NCBI GenBank assembly: GCA_016741995.1
Contig: JACVCO010000004.1
Coordinates: forward strand, 153,525-217,524
DNA: 64,000 bases
Direction: 5' to 3'
Source of the DNA: Hydrogenophaga sp.
Lineage (GTDB): Bacteria > Pseudomonadota > Gammaproteobacteria > Burkholderiales > Burkholderiaceae_C
The notes below the pieces were generated by a model that saw only the letters and a list, made by a program, of their open reading frames with translations, was not told the DNA's origin and searched no databases. Shown one piece after another: positions 41,561 to 50,353 of the stretch; the first letter of the stretch is position 1, and each line of letters begins with the position of its first letter. The translations under genes and the position numbers were made by a program.

Positions 41561-43720
41561 TCAGGCGACTTGCAGCAGGCGGACCAGGGGGGCACGAATG
41601 GCATCGAGCACGCGCTCGTGCCACTTGGGGTTCTGCACCACCTCGGCGCGGTAGAACGACGGGCACAGCGTGGCCGCGTGCGCGTTGGCGCCGCACAGGC
41701 CGCAACCCACGCAGCCGTCGATGACGGTGGCGACCGGGTCGATCTTGAGCGGGTCGGGGTTGTCTTTCAGCGTGAGCGTGGGGCAGCCCGAGAGGCGGAT
41801 GCAGGCGTGATCGCCGTTGCAGACGTCTTCGTCCACGCCGTACTTCACGCGCACCACGCGCTGGCCGCGCTTGAGCAGGCTGGCCAGCCAGGGTTTGATG
41901 CGGCGCTGGCGTTCGAGCTGGCATTCGCCCTCGGCCACGATGACCTTGAGGCCCTGGAACTCGGTGGTGAAGGCTTCGGTGAGCGTGGCGCGCACCTTGT
42001 CGACCTCGTAGGTGTGCACCGTGCGCAACCAGGCCACGCCCAGGCCCTTGAGCGTGCTCTCGATGGTCTGGTTGGCGTGCACCAGGCTCTGCGCCTTGTT
42101 CTCCGCCAGGTCCTTCACCAGCTCGTCGGGCGTGGAGATGATGTCCTGCGTGCCGGTGGCCGAGGTGTAGCCGTTCTTGAAGATCAGCAGCACCGCGTCG
42201 TCGCCGTTGAAGAGCGCGCTCTGCACCCCGGTGAGCAGGCCGTTGTGCCAGAAGCCGCCATCGCCCATCACCGAGAGCACGCGCCGCCGCATCAGCGGCG
42301 ACACGCCCGCGCGGCTGGCCAGGCTCATGCCGTAGCCCAGGATGGAGTGACCGAAGGAGAAGGGCTCGAAGGTGGCGAGCGCGTGGCAGCCGATGTCGCC
42401 CGCGATGTGCACGGGCCCCACGTCCTGCTGCGCGAGCTTGAGGGCGGAGAACACCGGGCGTTCGGGGCAGCCGATGCACATGCCGGGTGGGCGCGCGGGC
42501 AGGGCGCCGCCCACGGCCTTGGCCACGTCGGCGCGGCGTCGCGCGTTGCCTTGCAGCCAGGCGCGGGCGGAGGCGAGCGCGCCCGCGTTGCTGGCCAGGT
42601 ACTTCTCGACAAAACCCGCGAGGCCTTGCGACATCACCTCGGCCGTGTACTCACCGGCGCTGGGCAGCAGGTCCTTGCCGTGCAGTGGCGTGGCGATGTT
42701 CGCGCGGCGCAGCAGCGTGGCGAGCTCCTGCTCGATGTACTCGGGCTGGCCCTCTTCGAGCAGCAGCACGGCGCGCTTGTCGGCGCAGAAGCGCTCGAGC
42801 TGGTCGGGCACCAGCGGGCTGGTGACGTTGAGCACCAGCATCGGGATCTTCGTGTCGCCGAAGGCATCGGCCAGGCCGAACTGCTGCAGCGCGCGGATGA
42901 GTGTGTTGTAGAGCCCGCCCTGCACGATGAGGCCGAGGTCTTTGTGTTCGCCGTCGAACAGTTCGTTGAGCCGGTGCTCGGTGATGTAGCGCCGCGCCGC
43001 GGGAATGCGCTGCTCGCCCTTGAGCTTTTCGTGGCGGAAGGTCACGGGCGGGTGCGCCAGGCGCATGTAGTCGAAGCCCGCGGGTTCCTGGATCAGCCGC
43101 TGCGTGGAGATCGCGGGCGCGAGGTTGTCCTTGGCCTCGAAGCTGCCGCGCACGTGGCAGGCGCGGATGCGCAGCTCCATGATGGCCGGCATGTTCGAGG
43201 CCTCGGAAAGCCGGAAGCCGTGCTCGACCATGTGCACCATCTGCGGCAGATCGGGCCGCGGGTCGAGCAGCAGCATGCCGCTCTTGAGCGCGTAGGCGTG
43301 GGTGCGTTCCTGGATCACGCTCGCGCCTTCGCCGTAGTCCTCGCCGACCACGATGAGCACGCCGCCGGTGACACCGGGCGAGGCCAGGTTGGACAGCGCG
43401 TCGGCCGCGACGTTGGTGCCGACGATGGACTTCCACGTGACCGCGCCGCGCACCGGGTAGTGGATGGAGGCGCCCAGCATGGCCGCGGCCGATGCCTCGT
43501 TGGAGCAGGCCTCCACGTGCACGCCCAGGGTGTCGAGGTAGGGCTTGGCTTGCACCATCACGTCGAGCAGGTGCGACACCGGTGCGCCCTGGTAGCCGCC
43601 CACATAGGACACGCCCGACTGCAGCAGGCCCTTGGTGATGGCGAGGATGCCTTCGCCGTGAAAGGTGTGGCCCGCGCCAAGCTGGAGGGACTTGATCTCC
43701 TCGCCGAACGAAACTTCCAA
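41561..43720 (-). CDS. indolepyruvate ferredoxin oxidoreductase alpha-type subunit
   Basis: 719 residues from a TTG start (LEVSFGEEIKSL) with GGAGA upstream. A longer TTG at 43789 would leave only 26 bases to the divergent LysR start, so I reject it. N-terminal PFOR alpha domain ('GYQGAPVSHLLDVMV', 'EACSNEASAAAMLGAS'), thiamine-diphosphate domain ('SVMGDGGFWHNGLLTG', 'LIFKNGYTSATG') and C-terminal ferredoxin-like part ('CVGCGLCGANAHAATLCPS' with upstream CNGDHACIRLSGCP) are visible. This gives two 4Fe-4S sites. The enzyme oxidises an aromatic or branched 2-oxo acid. Confidence 0.9.
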   Translation of the reverse strand: MEVSFGEEIKSLQLGAGHTFHGEGILAITKGLLQSGVSYVGGYQGAPVSHLLDVMVQAKPYLDTLGVHVEACSNEASAAAMLGASIHYPVRGAVTWKSIVGTNVAADALSNLASPGVTGGVLIVVGEDYGEGASVIQERTHAYALKSGMLLLDPRPDLPQMVHMVEHGFRLSEASNMPAIMELRIRACHVRGSFEAKDNLAPAISTQRLIQEPAGFDYMRLAHPPVTFRHEKLKGEQRIPAARRYITEHRLNELFDGEHKDLGLIVQGGLYNTLIRALQQFGLADAFGDTKIPMLVLNVTSPLVPDQLERFCADKRAVLLLEEGQPEYIEQELATLLRRANIATPLHGKDLLPSAGEYTAEVMSQGLAGFVEKYLASNAGALASARAWLQGNARRRADVAKAVGGALPARPPGMCIGCPERPVFSALKLAQQDVGPVHIAGDIGCHALATFEPFSFGHSILGYGMSLASRAGVSPLMRRRVLSVMGDGGFWHNGLLTGVQSALFNGDDAVLLIFKNGYTSATGTQDIISTPDELVKDLAENKAQSLVHANQTIESTLKGLGVAWLRTVHTYEVDKVRATLTEAFTTEFQGLKVIVAEGECQLERQRRIKPWLASLLKRGQRVVRVKYGVDEDVCNGDHACIRLSGCPTLTLKDNPDPLKIDPVATVIDGCVGCGLCGANAHAATLCPSFYRAEVVQNPKWHERVLDAIRAPLVRLLQVA

Positions 43721-43815
43721 GCGCTGTCTCCGTGGGGAATCGGTGTAATCGGTCGAGTATGGGTGCTGGGTCGAAATCGATCCATACAATGAGGCGACTA
43801 AGTGACATTAGATTC

Positions 43816-44724
43816 ATGCATGTCAAAGACATCGATCTGAACCTGCTGCGCCTGTTCGCAGAGGTCTACCGCGCGGGCAGCGTGAGCCGCGCGGCCGAGC
43901 GCCTGGGCCTGACGCAGCCGGCCGTGAGCCACGGCCTCACGCGCCTGCGCCTGCTCGTGAAGGACCCGTTGTTCATGCGCGCCCCCGGTGGTGTGCGCCC
44001 CACGCCGCGCGCCGTGGCGCTGGCCGACGCGGTGCAGGACGCGCTCGACGCGCTGGAGAGCGCGCTCGGGCGCACCAGCGTGTTCGACCCCTCCACCTCG
44101 CGCCACCTGTTCCGCATCCACATGAGCGATATCGGTGAGGGCCGCTTCCTGCCCGAGCTGATGGGCTGGCTGCACGCGCAGGCGCCGGGCGTGCGCGTGG
44201 GCACCTTGCCCGTGCCGCACGCGGTGCTGGCCGAATCGCTCGACGCCGGGGCGATCGATTTCGCTTTCGGCTTCCTGCCGCAGGTGCGCGAGACGCGCCG
44301 GGCCGAGTTGCTGCGCGATCGTTATGTGGTGCTGCTGCGCAGCGGCCACCCGATGCGCCAGCGCCTGCAGGCGCTGCGGGGGGCGGCGCAATTGCGCGCG
44401 CTGCAGCAGCTCGATTTCGTGGCCGTGCGCGCGCACGCCGACACGCTGCGCATCCTGCAGCGCACCGGGCTGCAGGACCGGCTGCGCCTGACCACCGAGC
44501 ATTTCATGGTGTTGCCGTCCATCGTGCAGGCCACCGATCTGTGCGGCGTGATGCCGCGCAACATCGCGCGCGGCTTCGTGCAGGCCGGTGGCTGCGCGGT
44601 GGTGGAACCCGCGTTCGACGGCGCGGATTTCACCGTGTCATTGCACTGGAGCCACCGCTTCGAGGCCAACCCGGCGCACCGGTGGTTCCGCGAGGGCGTG
44701 GTGGGGCTGTTCGCCGAGCACTGA
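43816..44724 (+). CDS. LysR-family transcriptional regulator of the oxidoreductase locus
   Basis: 302 residues from the ATG giving MHVKDIDLNLLRLFA. The winged helix-turn-helix (~6-65, 'YRAGSVSRAAERLGLTQPAVSHGLTRLR') is canonical. The effector domain resembles the NodD/PcaQ/LinR-like group ('FRIHMSDIGEGRFLPELM'). It is divergent from the alpha/beta/Bug operon with a 95-base shared promoter region, the usual layout for a LysR activator of the neighbouring genes. Confidence 0.93.
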   Translation: MHVKDIDLNLLRLFAEVYRAGSVSRAAERLGLTQPAVSHGLTRLRLLVKDPLFMRAPGGVRPTPRAVALADAVQDALDALESALGRTSVFDPSTSRHLFRIHMSDIGEGRFLPELMGWLHAQAPGVRVGTLPVPHAVLAESLDAGAIDFAFGFLPQVRETRRAELLRDRYVVLLRSGHPMRQRLQALRGAAQLRALQQLDFVAVRAHADTLRILQRTGLQDRLRLTTEHFMVLPSIVQATDLCGVMPRNIARGFVQAGGCAVVEPAFDGADFTVSLHWSHRFEANPAHRWFREGVVGLFAEH

Positions 44725-44736
44725 GCCGGGCGCGTC

Positions 44737-46410
44737 TCAGGGCACCATCGTGGCGTCGAGCAGGCCCGCTTGCTCGGGCGTCTTGAAGCCCCCGGGCAGG
44801 GGCACGCCGCCGGTGCCGGCACCGGTCTGGTCGCCCAGGCGCGGCGGGTGCAGGCGGTAGGTGGAGCGCAGGGCGTCCACGCGCTGTTGCAGCGCTTCGC
44901 GCCCGTCGATGCGATCGCCGTGGCGCAGCAGCACCTGGTGGGCCGATTCGGCGAGCTTGGCGTTGCACAGGCGCTCGGCCTCGGCGATCAACTGGTCCAC
45001 CGTGCCGGCGGGGTCGCCCTTGAGGCTCAGGCGCATCGCTTCTTCGGACACGCGCAGCACCTGGGCGTGCCCGTTGCGCAGCGTCTGCGACCAGGCCTCC
45101 TGCCCCTTGCCGGCGCAGCCGAGCAGCTCGCTCATGGCGCGGCTGGTGCCGAAGCGCAGGGCGATGCTGCCGACGCCGGCCTCGGCGTCGGGCGGCGTCA
45201 CGCCGCGATCGACCATGCGGGTCATGAGCGTGATCAGGTTGCACGCGGTCTCGACATCGAACGCCGGGTCGCGCAGGCGGGCCATGAAGTCGGCCGCGGT
45301 GTCCAGCGCCTCGGCGTTGATCTTGTTGTGCAGCGCGTTGAGCGCGCTCGCCATGCGGTGCAGGCGGCGTGGGCGCTCGGGTTCGAAGCTGCGGTCGGCG
45401 ATGCGGGCGAGCTGGTCCACACAGCGCTGCAGGCCGCGCGTGTCGTTGTTGTCGAGCCGCGCGAGCGCGAGCAGCACCAGCGCCTGCGGGTCGAACAGCT
45501 TGGAGTCCACACCCAGGCGCGCGGCGCGGTCGAGGTGCTCCACACCTTCGCTGCGGTCGCCGCCGTAGAAGGCCAGCATGCCGTGCTTGAGCAGGCGGCT
45601 CACCGACGAGGGCGTGAGGCGCGTGGCCATGGCGTAGGTGGAGAGCGCCTGGTCGAACTGGCCGAGTTCGAACTGCGCGCGGCCCATCACGTCGTAGGCG
45701 TCGGCGTAGCCGTCGTCGTCGGCCAGCAGGGCCTCCAGCGTGGTCAGGGCCTTGACCGGGTGCCCGCCGTCGAGCTGCGCACGGGCCACGCCCAGGCGCG
45801 CCCAGGGCAGGGTCTTGGCCTCGATCACGGCCTCGTAGAGTTCGCGCGCCTCGTCGACACGGCCGCCGCGCAGCAGCAGCTCGGCGCCGATGCGCGCGGC
45901 ATAGAGCCAGTAGTCCTGGCGCGCGTCGAAGCGCGAGAGGCACAGGGCGGTGGCGCGGTCGAAGTCCTGCGCGTCGATGGCGGTGAAGATCTCGTGCAGG
46001 GCGCGCTTGCGCGCGCGCGCCGCGATGATGCGTTCGGCCAGGCGCGCGCCGGTGTGGGGCTTGAGCAGGTAGGCGTCCAGCGCGGATTCGGCCGCTTCGG
46101 CCACCTTGCTGTAGGTGGCTTCGGCGGTGAGCATCACGAACACCGTGTAGAAGGGCAGGATCTGGTGGCGCCGCAGGTCGTCGAGCAGTTCCTGGCCGGA
46201 ATAGCTTTCGCGGTCGAAGCGCTGTTCGCAGATCACGACGTCGAAGCGCTGGGCCTCGAGCCGGCGACGCGCGTCGTGCACGCGGGCGCATTGGGCCACG
46301 GTGCCGACACCGAACTCGCGCAACTGCGAGACGATGATGGCGCGCGACTGCGCGTTGCCCTCGATCACAAGGGCCTGCGCTTCGTGCAGGGGGTTTTCGA
46401 TCACCAGCAT
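44737..46410 (-). CDS. degenerate receiver - TPR protein
   Basis: 557 residues from the ATG giving MLVIENPLHEAQ. Residues ~12-135 align with a receiver domain, but the acceptor position reads Glu ('DVVICEQRFD' where receivers have an Asp after VICx) and the first acidic pair is 'IEGN'. Switch Thr ('VMLTAEA') and Lys ('YLLKPHTG') remain. The rest is helical repeats: TPR-like 'ALTTLEALLADDDGYADAYDVMGRAQFELGQFDQALSTYAMATRLTP' region (~240-290) and further helices. Phosphorylation by a kinase looks unlikely; it may be a constitutive protein-interaction scaffold. Related CheY-TPR proteins occur in Pseudomonas and Burkholderiales. Confidence 0.85.
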   Translation of the reverse strand: MLVIENPLHEAQALVIEGNAQSRAIIVSQLREFGVGTVAQCARVHDARRRLEAQRFDVVICEQRFDRESYSGQELLDDLRRHQILPFYTVFVMLTAEATYSKVAEAAESALDAYLLKPHTGARLAERIIAARARKRALHEIFTAIDAQDFDRATALCLSRFDARQDYWLYAARIGAELLLRGGRVDEARELYEAVIEAKTLPWARLGVARAQLDGGHPVKALTTLEALLADDDGYADAYDVMGRAQFELGQFDQALSTYAMATRLTPSSVSRLLKHGMLAFYGGDRSEGVEHLDRAARLGVDSKLFDPQALVLLALARLDNNDTRGLQRCVDQLARIADRSFEPERPRRLHRMASALNALHNKINAEALDTAADFMARLRDPAFDVETACNLITLMTRMVDRGVTPPDAEAGVGSIALRFGTSRAMSELLGCAGKGQEAWSQTLRNGHAQVLRVSEEAMRLSLKGDPAGTVDQLIAEAERLCNAKLAESAHQVLLRHGDRIDGREALQQRVDALRSTYRLHPPRLGDQTGAGTGGVPLPGGFKTPEQAGLLDATMVP

Positions 46411-46528
46411 GGGGCCACCTCGGCCTCCATCGGCCCGTGCACCGATTCTGGGCGCGCGACGGGCGGTCGATCGCCGGAAAAGGGTGGTGCTCGCCGGCCA
46501 GTTCGGCCGGGCCGGGCGGTGCCGGCTC
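46411..46528. other. intergenic region between ureD and the receiver-TPR gene
   Basis: 118 bases; the receiver-TPR promoter should lie here. No hairpin with a T-run is seen after ureD, so termination of the upstream operon is not explained. Confidence 0.3.
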
Positions 46529-47359
46529 TCAGACCCGCCAGATGCGCGGCGGCTCGATGCCCATGCCCCAGGCCAGCGCGCGCAGCCGGGCCCAGGCACC
46601 CTGGAACGCGGCCATGAGCGGCTCCACCTGCGACGCCAGTGCGCGCAGAACGATCAGGCGCGGCTCGGGGCTGGTGGCCCCCGCGAACACCGCGGGGCCC
46701 GCTGCGGCCAGCGCGTCGCGCGCGGCCTCGAGCAGGGCTTCGCGTTGCGCCGCCTCGCGCGGCGTGCCGCTGGCCAGCCACAGCGTGCCCAGGGACCGTT
46801 GCCCGGCCAGGCCCACGGGGCCATCGAGCAGGCGCAGGTCACCGGCGTCGATGCGGGCGCGTTCCAGCCACACGCCGGGCCACTGCACCTGCTGGTGCAG
46901 CAGGCCGCGCGTGAAGGGCTCGCCCGCGGCGGGCAGGCCGAGCGCGCAGACGTCCCAGCCCAGGCATTCGGCGCCGGGTTCGAGATCCATCGTGAGCGTG
47001 TTGCGGGCGTTGCAGTCGGGGTAGGCGATGGTCTCCAGCGGCAGCCATTCGAGGCGCGCGCCCGCGGCCACGCGCAGTTGCACGCGCTGCGCGGCCTCTG
47101 GGCCGTTGCTGCGGTAGAAGCGCGTGGCGCCGGGGGTGGAGAGCAGGGCGTGCGCGCCGCTGCCCGCCTGCACGGTGATGTCGAGCGAATCGCCACCGAC
47201 GAGGCCGCCCGGGGGGTGCACGATCACGTTGTGGCAGACCGCGTCGCCCTCGGGGTAGAGGCTCTTGAGGATGCGCAGCGGGCCGTTGTGGCGGTGCTGC
47301 AGCGTGGTGCGCTCGCCGGCGCGCTGGTAGGTCAGGTCGAGGGAGGCGTGCCAGGGCAT
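46529..47359 (-). CDS. ureD: urease accessory protein UreD (displaced from the ure operon)
   Basis: 276 residues from the ATG giving MPWHASLDLTYQ. Family blocks: 'QHRHNGPLRILKSLYPEGDAVCHNVIVHPPGGLVGGDSLDI' region (~22-62), 'HALLSTPGATRFYRSNG' (~70-86), 'RLEWLPLETIAYPDCNA' (~100-116) and a C-terminal 'LRALAWGMGIEPPRIWRV', all diagnostic of UreD/UreH. It forms the activation complex with UreF and UreG. It lies ~24 kb from ureA, as the last gene of an operon with transporter, deaminase and oxygenase genes. It overlaps the VOC gene by 28 bases. No second ureD is seen near ureA. Confidence 0.94.
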   Translation of the reverse strand: MPWHASLDLTYQRAGERTTLQHRHNGPLRILKSLYPEGDAVCHNVIVHPPGGLVGGDSLDITVQAGSGAHALLSTPGATRFYRSNGPEAAQRVQLRVAAGARLEWLPLETIAYPDCNARNTLTMDLEPGAECLGWDVCALGLPAAGEPFTRGLLHQQVQWPGVWLERARIDAGDLRLLDGPVGLAGQRSLGTLWLASGTPREAAQREALLEAARDALAAAGPAVFAGATSPEPRLIVLRALASQVEPLMAAFQGAWARLRALAWGMGIEPPRIWRV

Positions 47360-47802
47360 GCGGCGAGTGTAGGGTCGCGCCAGTCGAGCACCGGCGCGCT
47401 CACGCCCGCGGGCAGTTGTGTGCAGGCCAGGCGCAGCACGTGGCCCTCGGGGTCGGCCAGCACGGCCTGCCATTGGCCGTAGTAGGTGGGAAAAGGGCCC
47501 TGCACCACGCGCCCGCCGAGTGCCACGCACCGCTGCGCGGCCTGGTCGATGTCGGCCGGTGTGGGCAGCTCGAAGGTGGCGTAGGCGGTGACGGGCGCGC
47601 TGGCGGCGTCGCCCGCGCGATCGGCCAGGCCGAGCAGGCGGTAGGCCGGCTGCGCGTGCAGGCCGAGCAGGAAGCCCGGCCCCACCAGGCCGCGGTAGAT
47701 GGGCGAGCGGCTGTGCGTGGCCTCGGGCAGGCCGAGCAGTGCGCCGTAGAAGGCGAGCTGGGCCTCGATGTCGCGGCAGAAAAGGCTGAAGACGAGTTTC
47801 AT
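47332..47802 (-). CDS. VOC (glyoxalase/bleomycin-resistance) family protein
   Basis: 156 residues from the ATG giving MKLVFSLFCRDIEAQLAFY. Two beta-alpha-beta-beta-beta motifs: 'FYGALLGLPE...RGLVGPGFLLGLH' and 'RCVALGGRVVQGPFPTYYGQWQAVLADPEGHVLRL'. Candidate metal ligands are limited, so it may be a binding rather than catalytic VOC protein. It overlaps the 2OG-oxygenase stop by four bases and ureD by 28, so it is tightly coupled on both sides. Substrate unknown. Confidence 0.85.
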   Translation of the reverse strand: MKLVFSLFCRDIEAQLAFYGALLGLPEATHSRSPIYRGLVGPGFLLGLHAQPAYRLLGLADRAGDAASAPVTAYATFELPTPADIDQAAQRCVALGGRVVQGPFPTYYGQWQAVLADPEGHVLRLACTQLPAGVSAPVLDWRDPTLAACPGTPPST

Positions 47803-48770
47803 GCCGCGGCCGTTTCGGCCTTCAGGCCGTAGGTCTTGAGGTACATGTCGCGCAGGTGTTCGCCCGCGGTGCAGGGCGCGTGGCGCGGCTGCGTGCCTTC
47901 GGGCACCGTGCCGGGCAGGGGCTCGATGCGCGTGAGGTAGTCGGGGTCGTAGAAGAAGGGGATGGAGTAACGCGGCTTGCCGGCCGAGTGCAGGTTGCGC
48001 ACGCGGTGCGGGTTGGAGCGGTAGAGGTCGTTGGTCCAGCGCGGGATCATGTCGCCGAGGTTGATCACGAAGCTGCCTGCGAGCGGCGTGGCCGGCACCC
48101 ACTGGCCATCGGGCATCTGCACCTCCAGGCCGCCCAGCTCGTCCTGCGCCAGGATGGTGATGGCGCCCCAGTCGGTGTGCGCGCCGGCGCCGAAGGTGCG
48201 CTCGTCGGCGTCGGCCGGGTGCGCGGGGTAGCGCACCATGCGCAGCGTGACCATGGGGTTGGGGTCGATGCCGTCGAAGTGGTGCTCGTCGAGCCCGAGC
48301 GAGACCGCCATGAGCTGCATGAGGCGGCGGCACAGCGCGAGCATGGTGCGGATGTAGGCCTCGCACTGGTCGGGCGCCTGCGGCAGTTCCGCGGGCCACT
48401 GGTTGTGGCCGTAGGTCTGGTAGCCGGCTTGCACGTAGGGGTGGTCGTCGGCGTACTGCATGCCGCAGTAGAAGCTTTCTTTCACATCGGGCCGCGCGTC
48501 GGCATCCAGCGTCTGCTCGCCCAGTGTCTCGAAGCCGTGCATGGTGGGCGAGTGGCGCACCGAGAGCGCCTCGCGCCGCGCGAGCGGCAGATCGAAGAGC
48601 TGTTGCGTGAGCTCGAACTGCGCACGCACCTGTTCGTCGGGCACGCCGTGGCCCGTGAGGTAGAAGAAGCCCGAGGTGGTGCAGGCCTCGCGCAGTTGCG
48701 CAGCCACCTCGGCGTTGCGCGGGCCGCCCGGTGCCTCGGCGCCACGCAGGTCGATGACGGGAATGCTCAT
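47799..48770 (-). CDS. isopenicillin-N-synthase-like 2-oxoglutarate/Fe(II) oxygenase
   Basis: 323 residues from the ATG giving MSIPVIDLRGAEAPGG. The N-terminal DIOX_N domain has 'REACTTSGFFYLTGHGVP' (~27-44). The catalytic facial triad is visible: His198-x-Asp200 in 'GAHTDWGAITIL' and His255 in 'NPHRVRNLH', with the 2OG-binding Arg-x-Ser in 'PRYSIPFFYDPD'. Members hydroxylate or oxidise small molecules, including nucleobases in some organisms. Sits between a binding-protein gene and the VOC gene; an oxygenation of an imported heterocycle is a reasonable inference. Confidence 0.9.
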   Translation of the reverse strand: MSIPVIDLRGAEAPGGPRNAEVAAQLREACTTSGFFYLTGHGVPDEQVRAQFELTQQLFDLPLARREALSVRHSPTMHGFETLGEQTLDADARPDVKESFYCGMQYADDHPYVQAGYQTYGHNQWPAELPQAPDQCEAYIRTMLALCRRLMQLMAVSLGLDEHHFDGIDPNPMVTLRMVRYPAHPADADERTFGAGAHTDWGAITILAQDELGGLEVQMPDGQWVPATPLAGSFVINLGDMIPRWTNDLYRSNPHRVRNLHSAGKPRYSIPFFYDPDYLTRIEPLPGTVPEGTQPRHAPCTAGEHLRDMYLKTYGLKAETAAA

Positions 48771-48781
48771 GGCGCGTCTCC

Positions 48782-49810
48782 TCAGGCCTTGAGCTGGCGC
48801 TCGGCCGCGGTGGGCAGGAAGCGGTCGGTCCACATGTCGGCGATGCCGATGCGGCTGGCCAGGCCGAAGGCGGCCACGGTTTCGTCAATGGTGGCCTGCA
48901 GGCGTTCGGGCGTGGCCGCGCCCCAGCCGTTGCGGCGTGTGGCGGGCGTGTTCATGGTGGTGTCCACGATGAGCTGCAGGCGCTCGAGCTCGATCGCCTC
49001 GTCGGTCAACGGGTCGCGCTCTTTCAGCGCGGCGGCGGCGGCGCGCGGCTCGGCCATGGCGTCGATCCAGCCGCGCGTGCTGGCCTTGACGAAGGCGCGC
49101 ATGGCGTCGGGCGCATCGGCCATGGCCTTGGGGGCGGCCACGATGCCGTTGCCGTAGGAGTTGACGCCGAACTCTGAGAAGCGGAACGCGCGCAACTGAT
49201 CGGCCCCCATGCCACGGGCCTTGAGGTTGAGCATGCCGGTGAAGTAGAAGATGGCGAGCGCGTCGAAATCGCCCTTGACGAAGCGCGTGTAGCCGATGTC
49301 GGGCGCCACGTTCTCCCACTTCACGCCGCTGCCGTCGAAGTTCTGCGCCTTGGCAAAGACCGGGAACATCTTGCGCGAGGCGTTGAACGGCTGGCCCACG
49401 ATGGTGCGGCCAGCGAGATCGGCCGGGGTGCGGAAGGGGCTGTCCTTGCGCACGATCACCGCGTTGGGGTTCAGGTCGTACTGGATCGCCACCGCCGCGA
49501 GCTTGTTGGCGGGGTTGTTGGTGTTGAACTCGATCATGGTGCCGAGGTCGGCCGACACCGCGTCGTACGCACCGGTGGCGACCAGGCTGATGGCCGCGGC
49601 CGAACCGTTGCCGGTGTCGATCGCGACGTCCAGGCCGGCCTGGCGGTAGTAGCCGCGCTGGGCCGCGAGGATGAAGCCCGCGCCCGAGGCCTCGACGCGC
49701 CAGCCCAGGTTGAACTTGAAGCGCTGCAGCGAGCCCTGCGCACGAACGAAGGGAACGGCGCTCAGCAGCGAGGCCGCGGCGGCGGAGTGGATGAGGGCGC
49801 GACGCTTCAT
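48782..49810 (-). CDS. NMT1/ThiY-type ABC substrate-binding protein (paralogue 1)
   Basis: 342 residues with a signal peptide (LIHSAAAASLLSAVPFVRA, cleavage ~24). Mature 'FKFNLGWRVEASGAGFILAAQRGYYRQAGLDVAIDTGNGSAAAISLVATGAYD' region is the SsuA/THI5-like core. It clearly matches the proteins at 50350 and 54860 in layout: lobe phrase 'VRKDSPFRTPADLAGRTIVGQPFNASRKMFPVFAKAQN' region. NMT1/ThiY proteins bind pyrimidine precursors of thiamine and similar ring compounds. No membrane partner is beside it; it may share the permease at 53176. Confidence 0.9.
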   Translation of the reverse strand: MKRRALIHSAAAASLLSAVPFVRAQGSLQRFKFNLGWRVEASGAGFILAAQRGYYRQAGLDVAIDTGNGSAAAISLVATGAYDAVSADLGTMIEFNTNNPANKLAAVAIQYDLNPNAVIVRKDSPFRTPADLAGRTIVGQPFNASRKMFPVFAKAQNFDGSGVKWENVAPDIGYTRFVKGDFDALAIFYFTGMLNLKARGMGADQLRAFRFSEFGVNSYGNGIVAAPKAMADAPDAMRAFVKASTRGWIDAMAEPRAAAAALKERDPLTDEAIELERLQLIVDTTMNTPATRRNGWGAATPERLQATIDETVAAFGLASRIGIADMWTDRFLPTAAERQLKA

Positions 49811-49846
49811 GGGGGAACTCCTTGGGGCTGGGGTGGGGATGGGGAA

Positions 49847-50353
49847 TCAGGTTGTCCAGAAGCCGCGGTGGGCTTCGCTGGATTCGTCGATCAGCGCGGG
49901 GCCGATGCAGGCAATGGCGTGCGGCGAGGCGGCGAACACATCGCGGCAGGAGAGCTCGGCGTCGCGCTGTTCGGCGCGTTCGCCGCGGAACACGCGCAGG
50001 CGCACCGCGTCGATGCCGTAGACCACGCGGCCGATCGCGCTCCAGAAGATCGCGCCCGCACACATCACGCAGGGCTCGGCCGATGAATAGAGTGTGGCGC
50101 GCGCGAGCACGTCGCGGCCGAAGCGGTTGCCGAGCTGGCGCACCGCGGTGGTCTCGGCGTGGCCGGTGCAGTCGCCGGTTTCGGTGGTGTTGCAGTACGC
50201 CTCGGTGAGCACGGTGCCGTCCTCGGCGATCACCACCGCGCCGAACGGCCGGTTGCCGCGATCGCGCGCCACCCGCGACCAGGCAATGGCCTGGCGCAGG
50301 TAGCGGCCGTCGCGCTCGTCGAGCGCGACTTCGGTCAGCGGTGGCGCGCTCAT
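49847..50353 (-). CDS. nucleoside/nucleobase deaminase (CDA-fold), copy 1
   Basis: 168 residues from the ATG giving MSAPPLTEVALDER. The zinc site 'GHAETTAVRQL' (His-Ala-Glu, ~65-75) and 'SSAEPCVMCAGAIFW' (Pro-Cys-x2-Cys, ~90-104) are complete, with 'IGRVVYGIDAVRLR' after it. GuaD/TadA-type family, which deaminates guanine, cytosine-like or related rings. It overlaps the next binding-protein stop by four bases. The C-terminal 'DESSEAHRGFWTT' matches copy 2. Substrate is not decidable from sequence. Confidence 0.9.
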   Translation of the reverse strand: MSAPPLTEVALDERDGRYLRQAIAWSRVARDRGNRPFGAVVIAEDGTVLTEAYCNTTETGDCTGHAETTAVRQLGNRFGRDVLARATLYSSAEPCVMCAGAIFWSAIGRVVYGIDAVRLRVFRGERAEQRDAELSCRDVFAASPHAIACIGPALIDESSEAHRGFWTT

